From positions 1 to 14,749 of the forward strand of contig JBHIBR010000007.1 in assembly GCA_046759145.1 (NCBI GenBank): a stretch of 14,749 nt of DNA, read 5' to 3'. A program made the translations under genes and the position numbers. Source of the stretch: JBHIBR01 sp046759145 [NCBI: Nitrospinota bacterium]. Lineage in GTDB: Bacteria > UBA8248. Numbering within the stretch: position 1 is the first letter of the stretch; every line of letters begins with the position of its first letter. Of the stretch, positions 1 to 7,072 are shown piece after piece. Under the pieces are notes generated by a model, which worked only from the letters and a program-made list of their open reading frames with translations, did not search any database and was not told the DNA's origin.

Positions 1-85
1 CCCAAAGGTGTATCATTGAGTGATTCCGGAGCCGGGTGCTGTTGGACACTTTTTCTGGCAGGGGAACGGGGATCGCTCGCTACCC

Positions 86-1957
86 ATGACCTTTTTCATT
101 GACCAGACATTCAACGGCGTCTCCTACGGGGCGTTGCTGTTCCTCCTGGCCAGCGGCCTCTCCCTCATCTTCGGCGTCATGCGCATCATCAACATCGCCC
201 ACGGGGCCTATTACCTGCTGGGCGGTTACATCGGCTTCAGCGTGATGGTGCGGACCCAGAATCTGGCCGCCGCCATCGTGGGAGCGGCGCTGGCCATCGC
301 GGTCATCGGCATCTTGATGGAGCGGATCTTCCTCCGGCGGCTCCACGGCAACGAGCTGGGCCAGGTCCTCCTGACGATGGGTTTCGCCCTGGTCTTTCAG
401 GACCTAGACCTCATCATCTGGGGAGGCGACCCGCTGACGGTCCCGGTCCCCAAGGTGCTCAGTGCCTCGTTGCGCGTCGGCGACCAGGTGTTCCCCGTCT
501 ATCGGCTCTTCATCATCGCCATTTCGGTGCTGGTCGGGATCTTCCTCTGGCTCTTCCAATCCAAGACGCGCTACGGGGCGATGGTGCGGGCCGCCGTGGA
601 CGACCAGGAGATGGCACGGGGGGTGGGGATCAACGTGCCCGCGCTGTCCATGGCCGTGTTCGCCCTCGGGGCCTTCCTGGCGGCGGTGGGCGGCGTGGTG
701 GCCGGGGGATGGTTGGGGGTGGAGCCGGGCAACGACTTCGAGATCCTGCCCTACGCCTTCGTGGTGGTGATCGTGGGGGGGCTGGGAAGCTTAGAGGGCG
801 CCATGGTGGGGAGCCTGGTGGTGGGCCTGGTGGACAACTTCGGCAAGGCCCTCTTCCCCGAGTTCTCCTATTTCACCCTCTATGTTCCGATGGCCGTGAT
901 CCTGGCCACCCGGCCTTCGGGGCTTTTCGGGCGCACCTCGGGGGGAGCGGGGGTGGGACGGGTGTTCCGCATCGGCATCGGAATCGCGACCCTGGCGATC
1001 CTGTTGGTCGCGCCCCCCTTCCTGTCTGAGTTCCTCCTGGCGTTGCTCACCAAGGCGCTCATCTTCGCCGTCCTGGCCATGAGCCTGAACATCCTGCTGG
1101 GCTATACGGGCTTGCCGTCGTTGGGCCACGCGGCGTTCCTGGGCATCGCCGCCTACACTGTGGCCGTGATGACGACCCGCCACGGGGCCCACTTCTGGTC
1201 CACCCTGGTGGTGGGGCTCGGCCTGACCCTGGCGGTGGCTGCCGTGTTCGGCCTGCTGGCCATCCGGGCCAAGGGGGTGTATTTTCTCATGATCACCCTG
1301 GCCCTGGGGGAGTCGATCTGGGGGCTGGCCTACCGGTGGAATTCCATGACCGGGGGGGATAACGGCATCACGGGCATCCCCCGCCCGGATTTCGGCTTGC
1401 CGATCTCGGTGGAGGGCGAGACGGCCTTCTACTATTTCACGGTGCTGGTCTTCCTGATGGCATTGCTTTTTTTCTATCTCCTGGTCCGCTCCCCCTTCGG
1501 CCACAGCCTCATCGGGATCCGCGAGAGCGAATCGCGCATGCGGATGCTGGGCTACAACACCTGGCTGCACAAGTACATCGCCTACGTGCTGGCGGGCGGG
1601 ATGGGCGGGGTGGCGGGGATCCTGTGGGCCTACTACAACGCCTTCGTCAGCCCCGAGGATGTGGTGCTGGTGGTCTCTGTGGAGACCTTGCTCATGGTGG
1701 CCCTGGGCGGCGCCGGGACGTTGCTGGGGCCGGCGCTGGGGGCCGGCATCCTGGTGTTCTTGAGGGAATATGTGAGCACATTCGCCGAGCTGGAGCTCGG
1801 CTGGTTCGTCCTCGACTTCAAGTATCGCTGGGTGAGCGTGATGGGCCTCATCTACATCCTGACCGTCCTGTACGCGCCGGACGGCCTGCTGGGGGCAGCA
1901 CAACGCTGGGCCCGGCGCCGGGCCGAGGGGCTTGCCGAGCCGTCCTCGGAGCGGTGA
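86..1957 (+). CDS. Fused LivH-LivM branched-chain amino acid-type ABC transporter permease
   Basis: Inner-membrane permease of a HAAT-family ABC importer, with both permease halves in one chain of 623 residues. Residues 1 to about 282 are LivH-like: an N-terminal membrane segment leading into FGVMRIINIAHG, a cytoplasmic coupling loop MVRAAVDDQEMARGVGIN (about 166-183), and IVGGLGSLEGAMVGS (about 229-243), ending in the usual LivH tail RPSGLFGR. A linker of about ten Gly/Ala-rich residues follows. The rest is LivM-like, with LLGYTGLPSLGHAAF (about 337-351), TGGDNGITGIP (422-432) and a late GGAGTLLGPALGA. I prefer the ATG at 86 because MTFFIDQTFNGVSYG aligns with normal LivH N-termini; an in-frame GTG at 20 would add 22 residues with no family character. 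No strong Shine-Dalgarno precedes 86. The binding protein and both ATPases follow directly, so this is the first gene visible of a livHM-K-G-F operon. The assignment is very secure; the substrate is not. Confidence 0.93.
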   Translation: MTFFIDQTFNGVSYGALLFLLASGLSLIFGVMRIINIAHGAYYLLGGYIGFSVMVRTQNLAAAIVGAALAIAVIGILMERIFLRRLHGNELGQVLLTMGFALVFQDLDLIIWGGDPLTVPVPKVLSASLRVGDQVFPVYRLFIIAISVLVGIFLWLFQSKTRYGAMVRAAVDDQEMARGVGINVPALSMAVFALGAFLAAVGGVVAGGWLGVEPGNDFEILPYAFVVVIVGGLGSLEGAMVGSLVVGLVDNFGKALFPEFSYFTLYVPMAVILATRPSGLFGRTSGGAGVGRVFRIGIGIATLAILLVAPPFLSEFLLALLTKALIFAVLAMSLNILLGYTGLPSLGHAAFLGIAAYTVAVMTTRHGAHFWSTLVVGLGLTLAVAAVFGLLAIRAKGVYFLMITLALGESIWGLAYRWNSMTGGDNGITGIPRPDFGLPISVEGETAFYYFTVLVFLMALLFFYLLVRSPFGHSLIGIRESESRMRMLGYNTWLHKYIAYVLAGGMGGVAGILWAYYNAFVSPEDVVLVVSVETLLMVALGGAGTLLGPALGAGILVFLREYVSTFAELELGWFVLDFKYRWVSVMGLIYILTVLYAPDGLLGAAQRWARRRAEGLAEPSSER

Positions 1958-1999
1958 GCGGGTGAACTACGGCGGGTGTTCTCTTGGGGAGGGAAGGAG

Positions 2000-3277
2000 A
2001 TGCGCTGGAAATGGTTGTGCAGCATCGCGGGGGTCGTCGCGCTGGCCTTGGCCGTGGCCGTATCTCCCGCCGCAGCCCAGAAGGGGCCCATCAAGATCGG
2101 CCTTGTGGCGCCCCTGACGGGCTTCTTCGCGGCGGTCGGCAAGGACATGAAGGACGGCTTCGACCTCTGGTTCGAGGAGCACCCGGGCGACCGGACCGTC
2201 GCGGGCCGGAAGATCAAGGTCGTCTACGAGGACACCTTGGGCAAGCCGGCCATCAACGTGACCAAGGTGCGCGACAAGCTCATCAAAAAGGACAAGGTCC
2301 ACGTCGTGATCGGCGGCCTGCTGGCCTCCACGGGCTACGCCCTGGCGCCGGTGGTCACCCGCTACAAGACGCCCATGCTCTACCCGGTGATGGCCGCCGA
2401 CGACCTCACCCAGCGCAAGCGGAAGCAGTACAAGTACGTGGTCCGCACCGGCTGGACCAGCAGCCAGCCCTCCCACCCCTTCGGGGAGTGGGCGTACAAG
2501 GAGCTGGGCATACGGAAGGTCATCACCATCGGGTCCGACTACGCCTTCGGCTACGAGGTGACGGCGGGCTTCCAGCGCAGCTTCGAGGAGGCGGGGGGGA
2601 AGGTCGTGGCCAAGATCTGGAACCCCATCAAGACCACCGACTTCGGCCCCTACATCGCCCGCATCAAGGACATCCGCCGCCGCACCGGGGCGGACGGCCT
2701 CTTCGTCATGCAGGTGGGAGGGGGCTCGCTGCGCTTCCCCAAGCAGCTCGCCCAGGCGGGCGAGCGCGAGAAGTTCAAGGCCATCCTGGGCGGGGGGACC
2801 ACGGCAGACGAGTTCGTCCTGCCGGCCCAGGGGGACGAGGTGATCGGTTACTACACCCCGCTCCAGTACAGCGCGGCCGTGCAGAACCCCATCAACAGGG
2901 CTTTCGTGAAGCGCTACCGGGCCCGCTTCGGCAAGCAGCCCTCCTATTACTCCGAGACCATGTACACCTCGGCCCGCTGGATCGTGGAGGCGGCGAAGAA
3001 GATCAACGGCAACGTGGAGGACAAAGAGCTGTTCCTCAAGACCCTGTGCTCCATGGAGTTCCCCGACACGCCCAGGGGGCCGGTGAGGATGGACCCGTTC
3101 TGCAACCCGATCCACAACATCTACGTCCGCAAGGTGGCGAAGATCGGGGGGGAGAAGTGGAACACGGTGGTGAAGATCTTCCCCATGGTGTCCCAGTTCT
3201 GGAAGTATGACCCCAAGGAGTTCCTGAAGAAGCCGGTCTACGACCGCAACCACCCCCCTTGCCGACACTGCGAGTAG
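2000..3277 (+). CDS. Periplasmic substrate-binding protein of the Liv-type ABC importer
   Basis: Type I periplasmic binding protein (Peripla_BP_6 / leucine-binding-like), 425 residues, which captures the solute and delivers it to the LivHM permease. Residues 1-26 are a signal peptide (basic MRWKW, hydrophobic core, AAA before Gln27), with no lipobox Cys at the cleavage site. The mature protein opens with KIGLVAPLTGFFAAVGKDM, and IGSDYAFGYE lies at about 177-186, the usual hinge-side motif. The C-terminal stretch VSQFWKYDPKEFLKKPVYDR resembles a subgroup of amide/amino-acid binding proteins. Start: the ATG at 2000 has GGAAGGAG just upstream (1992-1999); the in-frame GTG at 1976 would add eight residues before the signal peptide. 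Oddities are Cys350, Cys368 and a C-terminal CRHC (421-424) in the mature protein. It lies 42 nt after livHM and 28 nt before livG. The ligand is unknown: branched-chain amino acids, amides or other small organic acids are all possible. Confidence 0.92.
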   Translation: MRWKWLCSIAGVVALALAVAVSPAAAQKGPIKIGLVAPLTGFFAAVGKDMKDGFDLWFEEHPGDRTVAGRKIKVVYEDTLGKPAINVTKVRDKLIKKDKVHVVIGGLLASTGYALAPVVTRYKTPMLYPVMAADDLTQRKRKQYKYVVRTGWTSSQPSHPFGEWAYKELGIRKVITIGSDYAFGYEVTAGFQRSFEEAGGKVVAKIWNPIKTTDFGPYIARIKDIRRRTGADGLFVMQVGGGSLRFPKQLAQAGEREKFKAILGGGTTADEFVLPAQGDEVIGYYTPLQYSAAVQNPINRAFVKRYRARFGKQPSYYSETMYTSARWIVEAAKKINGNVEDKELFLKTLCSMEFPDTPRGPVRMDPFCNPIHNIYVRKVAKIGGEKWNTVVKIFPMVSQFWKYDPKEFLKKPVYDRNHPPCRHCE

Positions 3278-3305
3278 GGGGCGCTCGGGGGGGAAGAAGG
3301 CGAGG

Positions 3306-4082
3306 ATGACGGACGGGATGGGGCCCGCGGCCGGGCGGGATAGCCTGTGCCTCAAGCTGGAGGGGGTCTCCAAGCATTTCGGGGGGCTCCGGGCTGTGAA
3401 CGGGGTGAGCCTCCATGCGGAGGGGGGGGAGCGGCTTGCCATCATCGGCCCCAACGGGGCTGGCAAGACCACGCTCTTCAGCCTCATCACAGGCGAGCTC
3501 CCCCTGACCGCGGGCCGCGTCCTTTTCTTCGGCCAGGATGTGAGCGCCCTCCCCCCCCACCGCCGGGCGGCCATCGGGATGGCGCGCACCTTCCAGATCA
3601 CCAACCTCTTTTCGAACCTCTCGGTGGAGGAGAACCTCGTCCTGGCCGCGCAGGGGCTCGAGCGGACGAAGTTCTCGATGCTCCGGCCCATCCGGCGCTT
3701 CCGCCACCTTTACGAGCGGGCCGAGGCCCTGCTGGCCGAGCTGGGCCTCGGGGAGCGGCGCCGGGCCCTCATCAAGAACCTCTCCCACGGCGAGAAGCGG
3801 CAGGTGGAGGTGGCCCTCGCCCTCACCGGGCGGCCGCGCATGATGCTGCTGGACGAGCCCACGGCGGGGCTTTCGGCCGCCGAGACGGCCCAGATGGCGG
3901 AGCTCCTCAAGCGGCTCGACCCCGCCATCACCCTCCTCATCGTCGAGCACGACATGGACGTGGTCTTCGAGCTCGCCCAGCGGATCGCCGTCCTCCACTA
4001 CGGGGAGGTGCTGGCCGAGGGGGCGCCCGAGGCCGTCAAGGAAAACCCCACGGTGCAGGAGATCTACCTTGGCGTCGGCTAG
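3306..4082 (+). CDS. livG: LivG-type ABC transporter ATP-binding protein
   Basis: One of the two cytoplasmic ATPases that power the Liv-type importer; 258 residues, normal for LivG. Seen in order: Walker A GPNGAGKT (48-55), Q-loop Gln97 in MARTFQ, ABC signature LSHGEKRQ (159-166), Walker B MMLLDEP (179-185, Asp183/Glu184), and switch His215 in LIVEHDMDVVF. The signature has His in place of the second Ser/Gly position, which is normal for LivG proteins. The C-terminus PTVQEIYLGVG is the characteristic LivG tail. AGAAGG (3295-3300) is a reasonable Shine-Dalgarno for the ATG at 3306. The next gene overlaps its 3' end, so translational coupling with LivF is likely. Identification is secure. Confidence 0.95.
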   Translation: MTDGMGPAAGRDSLCLKLEGVSKHFGGLRAVNGVSLHAEGGERLAIIGPNGAGKTTLFSLITGELPLTAGRVLFFGQDVSALPPHRRAAIGMARTFQITNLFSNLSVEENLVLAAQGLERTKFSMLRPIRRFRHLYERAEALLAELGLGERRRALIKNLSHGEKRQVEVALALTGRPRMMLLDEPTAGLSAAETAQMAELLKRLDPAITLLIVEHDMDVVFELAQRIAVLHYGEVLAEGAPEAVKENPTVQEIYLGVG

Positions 4083-4791
4083 CCCCCCCATGCTGGAGGT
4101 GGAGGACCTCCACACCTACTACGGGGAGAGCTACGTCATCCAGGGCCTCTCCCTCTGCGTCCCCCAGGGGAAGATGGTGGCCATTCTGGGCCGAAACGGG
4201 GTGGGCAAGACCACCCTTGTGCGCTCCATCGTCGGCTTCACGCCTCCCCGCCAGGGGCGGGTCCTGCTGCGGGGGAGGGAGATCACCCGCCTTCCCTCCT
4301 TCCGGACCACCCAGTTGGGGGTCGGCCTCGTGCCCCAGGGGAAGCGCATCTTCCCCTCTCTCACGGTGGTGGAAAACCTCCATGTTGCCTCGGGACGGGG
4401 CACCTCGGGCCGGGATGGCTGGACCCTGGAGAAGGTCTTCCAGCTCTTCCCCCCCCTCCGGGCCAGGGCCGGCCACTGGGGGGGCAAGCTCTCGGGCGGA
4501 GAGCAGCAGATGCTCGCCATCGGGAGGGCCCTCATGGGAAACCCCGAGCTCCTCTTGATGGACGAGCCCACCGAGGGCCTGGCGCCCCTGCTGGTCCGGG
4601 GGGTGGGGGACACCATCGCGCGCCTCAAGGCCACGGGCCTCTCCATCCTCCTTGTGGAGCAAAACCTCCCCATGGCGTTGCGGGTGGCCGACGAGGTCCA
4701 CGTGATGAGCCGCGGGAGGATCGTCTACTCCTCCTCTCCCCAGGAGCTCTGGGCCGACGAGGAGGTGAAGAAGCGCTTCCTGGGGCTCTGA
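4069..4791 (+). CDS. livF: LivF-type ABC transporter ATP-binding protein
   Basis: Second cytoplasmic ATPase of the importer, 240 residues from the TTG start. Seen: Walker A GRNGVGKT (41-48), Q-loop Gln90, signature LSGGEQQ (141-147), Walker B LLLMDEP (161-167), then LLVEQN, where Gln198 sits at the switch-His position; that substitution is usual in LivF. The start is uncertain. TTG at 4069 has AGGAGA (4057-4062) six bases upstream and overlaps the end of livG by 14 nt. ATG at 4090 matches the usual MLEVEDLHTYYG N-terminus, lacks its own Shine-Dalgarno, and could be reached by reinitiation after the livG stop at 4080-4082. Either way it is the last gene of the operon, ending 19 nt before a convergent gene. 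Confidence 0.94.
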   Translation: MASASPPMLEVEDLHTYYGESYVIQGLSLCVPQGKMVAILGRNGVGKTTLVRSIVGFTPPRQGRVLLRGREITRLPSFRTTQLGVGLVPQGKRIFPSLTVVENLHVASGRGTSGRDGWTLEKVFQLFPPLRARAGHWGGKLSGGEQQMLAIGRALMGNPELLLMDEPTEGLAPLLVRGVGDTIARLKATGLSILLVEQNLPMALRVADEVHVMSRGRIVYSSSPQELWADEEVKKRFLGL

Positions 4792-4795
4792 ATCC

Positions 4796-4809
4796 GGAGG
4801 TTCCCCTCC
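4796..4809. terminator. Small GC hairpin between convergent genes, possible bidirectional terminator
   Basis: GGAGG (4796-4800) and CCTCC (4805-4809) form a five-base-pair all-GC-rich stem around a TTCC loop. On the + strand a short pyrimidine/T stretch (TTCAGTTTT) follows. It lies in the 19-nt gap between the livF stop and the stop of the opposite-strand gene at 4811, where a terminator would be expected. The stem is short and the T-run interrupted, so this is tentative. Confidence 0.3.
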
Positions 4810-4810
4810 T

Positions 4811-5215
4811 TCAGTTTTCCAGCGGATACATGCGCTCGATGGAGAGCTCGTAGATGAGGCGCCGCTCCCGCTTCATGGCGGCGAGGTACTCCGCCATGTC
4901 CCGCGGGGGCGCCCCCGTGATGGCCTCATAGAGGCGGGCGTTCTCCTCCCCCGTGGGGTCGGCCACAATCCGCACGCGCCCCTCGACGGTGAGGTAGGGG
5001 GGGAAGAATTCCTCGGTCAGCACGCACAGGGAAGCTCGGGGGTCCCGCCGGAGGTTGCGGGTCTTGGCCCGGCCCTCTGTGCCCGAGATGCGGATGACCT
5101 CTCCCACCAGGGCATAGAGCACGGGTGTGAGCTGCGCCGCGCCGTCGGCCCGCAAGGTGGCCAGCACTCCGCGGTGGTTCTGGCCGAGGAAAGAGAGGGC
5201 CTCTGTCCACTTCAC
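4811..5215 (-). CDS. PPOX-class (pyridoxamine 5'-phosphate oxidase-fold) flavin/F420-dependent protein
   Basis: Small split-barrel protein of 134 residues, the usual size for the PPOX-class F420-dependent family. Signatures are HRGVLATLRADGAAQLTPV (14-32), a first barrel strand pair; GRAKTRNLRRDPRASLCV (48-65), the basic phosphate/cofactor-binding segment; and TVEGRVRIV (76-84). Family members bind FMN or coenzyme F420 and reduce small substrates, sometimes as detoxifying or quinone reductases; the substrate here is unknown. The start is a GTG (complement of 5213-5215), with only a weak purine stretch upstream. It is the only - strand gene, convergent with livF and divergent from tctC, so it is transcribed independently of both transporters. 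F420 versus FMN use cannot be settled from sequence alone. Confidence 0.85.
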   Translation of the reverse strand: MKWTEALSFLGQNHRGVLATLRADGAAQLTPVLYALVGEVIRISGTEGRAKTRNLRRDPRASLCVLTEEFFPPYLTVEGRVRIVADPTGEENARLYEAITGAPPRDMAEYLAAMKRERRLIYELSIERMYPLEN

Positions 5216-5264
5216 GGAGCGCTCGACCTCGCCCGAGAGGGTCCCGACGGCTGGATGAGCGCGG

Positions 5265-5273
5265 ATTTTACCA
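5265..5273 (-). promoter_or_regulatory. Candidate extended -10 promoter for the PPOX gene
   Basis: Read on the - strand, TGG-TAAAAT gives an extended -10 (TGn plus a 5/6 match to TATAAT) in an otherwise GC-rich region. It is about 50 nt upstream of the GTG at 5215, leaving a short leader. I see no -35 hexamer at 16-18 nt, so the call rests on the extended -10 only. Confidence 0.35.
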
Positions 5274-5338
5274 AAGAGCCCCCCGCACGGGGAGGGCGGG
5301 GGCGGAAAAAGACGCTTGATTTTCCTGGGAGAGGGGGG

Positions 5339-5368
5339 TTGATTTCGGGGAATTCTGTTTGTTAGAAT
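5339..5368 (+). promoter_or_regulatory. Sigma70-like promoter for tctCBA
   Basis: TTGATT (5339-5344) and TAGAAT (5363-5368) are separated by 18 nt, and TGT immediately before the -10 forms an extended -10 element. This is one of the few AT-rich spots in the window. Predicted transcription starts near 5375, giving a leader of about 130 nt before tctC. ATTCT (5352-5356) and AGAAT (5364-5368) form an inverted repeat around seven bases and overlap the -10, so a repressor could bind there. The promoter is inferred by motif match only. Confidence 0.6.
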
Positions 5369-5507
5369 ATGGATTCACAATGGGGAGAGGGTAAGGCGCT
5401 TCCGAGAGTCTGGGTTCGGGCAAGTGACGGCCAAGTGATTTTCTCGGCCTGGGGAGGGGCGACCTGAGAAGGCGGGGCGCCTCGCAAAAAAGAGGGAGGA
5501 CGGAGCG

Positions 5508-6554
5508 ATGCAAAGAGGAAGGAGCCATTGGCGCAGGGTAGGTCATTGGGCATTGGTCCTGGTGGTGCTGGCTGGGGCGGTCGCGCTGGCTCTCCAGCCC
5601 GCTTACGCGCAGTGGAAGCCCACGAAGCCCATCGAGTTCGTCATCCAGACCAACCCCGGCGGCGGGTCGGACAAGTACGCCCGCTTCTGGATCGGGATCA
5701 TCGAGAAGTACAAGCTCTCGCCCGTGCCCTTCATCCCGGTCAACAAGCCGGGCGGCGGGGGTGCGGTGGCCCTCACTTTTCTCCACGGCAAGCGGGGGGA
5801 CCCCCATTACGTCACCCCCACCCTCAACAGCGTCATCACCCGGCCCCTCCTGACGAAGATCCCGGTGATGTACCCCTCGAAGGACCTGACGCCCATCGTC
5901 ATGATGGTCATGGACCCCTTCCTGCTGGTCGTCCACCCGGATAACTTCAAGAGCTTCGAGGATTGGAAGGCGGCCTGCAGGGAGCGAACGCTCACCTCCA
6001 CGGGCACGGGCGTCAAGCAGGAGGATGAGATCCAGCTCTTCATGCTCCAGCGCGCCGTCGGCTGCAAGCCCTTCCGGTATGTGCCGCAGCGGGGCGGCGG
6101 GAGCGTGGCCAAGGCGGTGGCGGGAAAGCACGCCGATTTCAACGTGAACCAGCCGGCCGAGATGTTGCCCCATTATCCCAAGCGGCTGATCCCCATCTTG
6201 GCCTTCTCGAAGAAGCGCTACGGGGCGTTCCCCGACGTGCCCACCCACTATGAGAAGGGGGTCAACTCCAAGTGGGCCGACCTGCTCTCCCTCGAGGGCG
6301 GACTCCACCAGATGCGGGGCCTCATCGGGCCTCCGGGCATCCCGGAGGAGGCCATCGAGTGGTACGAGAACCTCTTCAGGAAGATCTGGGAGAGCAAGGA
6401 GTGGCAGGGCTTCATGAAGAAGCGCGCCATGGTCCGGCAGTTTTTGAAGCACGAGGCGTACCGGAAATTCCTGAGCCGCTACGAGAAGGACCACCTCCGG
6501 GTGATGCGGGATGTGATCGGATGGAAGCTGCGTGATGACCTCAAGGTGAAGTAA
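5508..6554 (+). CDS. tctC: Tripartite tricarboxylate transporter substrate-binding protein (TctC/Bug family)
   Basis: Periplasmic receptor of a TTT-family transporter, 348 residues. Residues 1-34 are a signal peptide (basic MQRGRSHWRR, hydrophobic 14-30, AYA before Gln35). The mature part shows family landmarks: IEFVIQTNPGGGSDKYAR (about 42-59), VNKPGGGGAVAL (78-89), a central region with GTGVKQEDEI (166-175), and LIGPPGIPEEAIE (272-284) before the C-terminal helices. Bug proteins bind carboxylates such as citrate, dicarboxylates, nicotinate or aromatic acids; which one is not readable here. The ATG at 5508 is supported by AGGGAGGA (about 492-500 within 5492-5500). tctB begins 22 nt downstream. 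It is the first gene of the operon under the promoter at 5339-5368. Confidence 0.92.
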   Translation: MQRGRSHWRRVGHWALVLVVLAGAVALALQPAYAQWKPTKPIEFVIQTNPGGGSDKYARFWIGIIEKYKLSPVPFIPVNKPGGGGAVALTFLHGKRGDPHYVTPTLNSVITRPLLTKIPVMYPSKDLTPIVMMVMDPFLLVVHPDNFKSFEDWKAACRERTLTSTGTGVKQEDEIQLFMLQRAVGCKPFRYVPQRGGGSVAKAVAGKHADFNVNQPAEMLPHYPKRLIPILAFSKKRYGAFPDVPTHYEKGVNSKWADLLSLEGGLHQMRGLIGPPGIPEEAIEWYENLFRKIWESKEWQGFMKKRAMVRQFLKHEAYRKFLSRYEKDHLRVMRDVIGWKLRDDLKVK

Positions 6555-6576
6555 CGGGAGGCCGGTTGCGCCCGCT

Positions 6577-7065
6577 ATGAGGGTCCCCCAGATTCAGATC
6601 CGCAAGGCGGACGTTGCCGTTGGCGCAGCCTTCGTGGTGCTCGCCATCGTCCTGATGGTCCAGGTCGCGCCACTGGGCCCGGGCTGGGGGGAGGGGGGCC
6701 CCCAGCCCGGGTTTTTCCCTTTCAGCGTGGCCGTGTTGATGGCCCTGGGGGGCCTGGCGGCGGCGTTGCAGGCGTTGAGGAGCGAGGGCGACCGCCTCTT
6801 CTTCGAGCACCCCCAGGAGGTCGCGGACCTCCTCAAGGTCGGCATCCCGCTGGCCCTGGCCATCGCCTCGGTCCCCTACCTCGGGCTCTACATCATGACG
6901 GCCCTGTACCTCACCTTCTTCGCCCGGTGGTACGGGCGATTCCGGTGGTACTCCGCGGCCGCCGCGGGCGTTGGCTTCTCCTACGCCCTCTACCTGACCC
7001 TCCATCAATATTTCCACATCGCAACGCCCCGAAGCATGTGGTACGGGACGTTGCTCCCCTTCTAG
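6577..7065 (+). CDS. tctB: TctB-like small membrane subunit of the tripartite tricarboxylate transporter
   Basis: Small integral membrane subunit of 162 residues, the usual size for TctB (DUF1468 family). It has four or five hydrophobic segments, at about 13-31, 45-66, 87-103, 104-118 and 124-144. The pattern PGFFPFSVAVLMALGGLAAA (44-63) after the first membrane helix is typical of TctB, as is the charged cytoplasmic stretch EVADLLKVGIPLALA near the middle. Its exact role in the complex is poorly defined; it is required together with TctA in characterised systems. The only Shine-Dalgarno-like sequence (GGGAGG, 6556-6561) is rather far upstream, about 15 nt, so translation may be coupled to tctC. 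The gap to tctA is seven bases. Confidence 0.88.
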   Translation: MRVPQIQIRKADVAVGAAFVVLAIVLMVQVAPLGPGWGEGGPQPGFFPFSVAVLMALGGLAAALQALRSEGDRLFFEHPQEVADLLKVGIPLALAIASVPYLGLYIMTALYLTFFARWYGRFRWYSAAAAGVGFSYALYLTLHQYFHIATPRSMWYGTLLPF

Positions 7066-7072
7066 AGAACGA

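Noticed and set aside
20-85. GTG at 20 as start of the fused permease
   Set aside because: The 22 extra residues do not resemble a LivH N-terminus; a weak AAGGTG upstream leaves a small doubt.
1967-3691. 574-residue ORF on the - strand across the binding protein and livG
   Set aside because: It is antisense to two genes with clear family motifs, is Arg/His/Gly-rich low-complexity sequence, and owes its length to the scarcity of stops in GC-rich DNA.
5281-5310. C-run/G-run hairpin as a terminator
   Set aside because: The stem is about four or five pairs with a very small loop and is followed by A residues, not T, on the + strand, so it is probably just GC composition.
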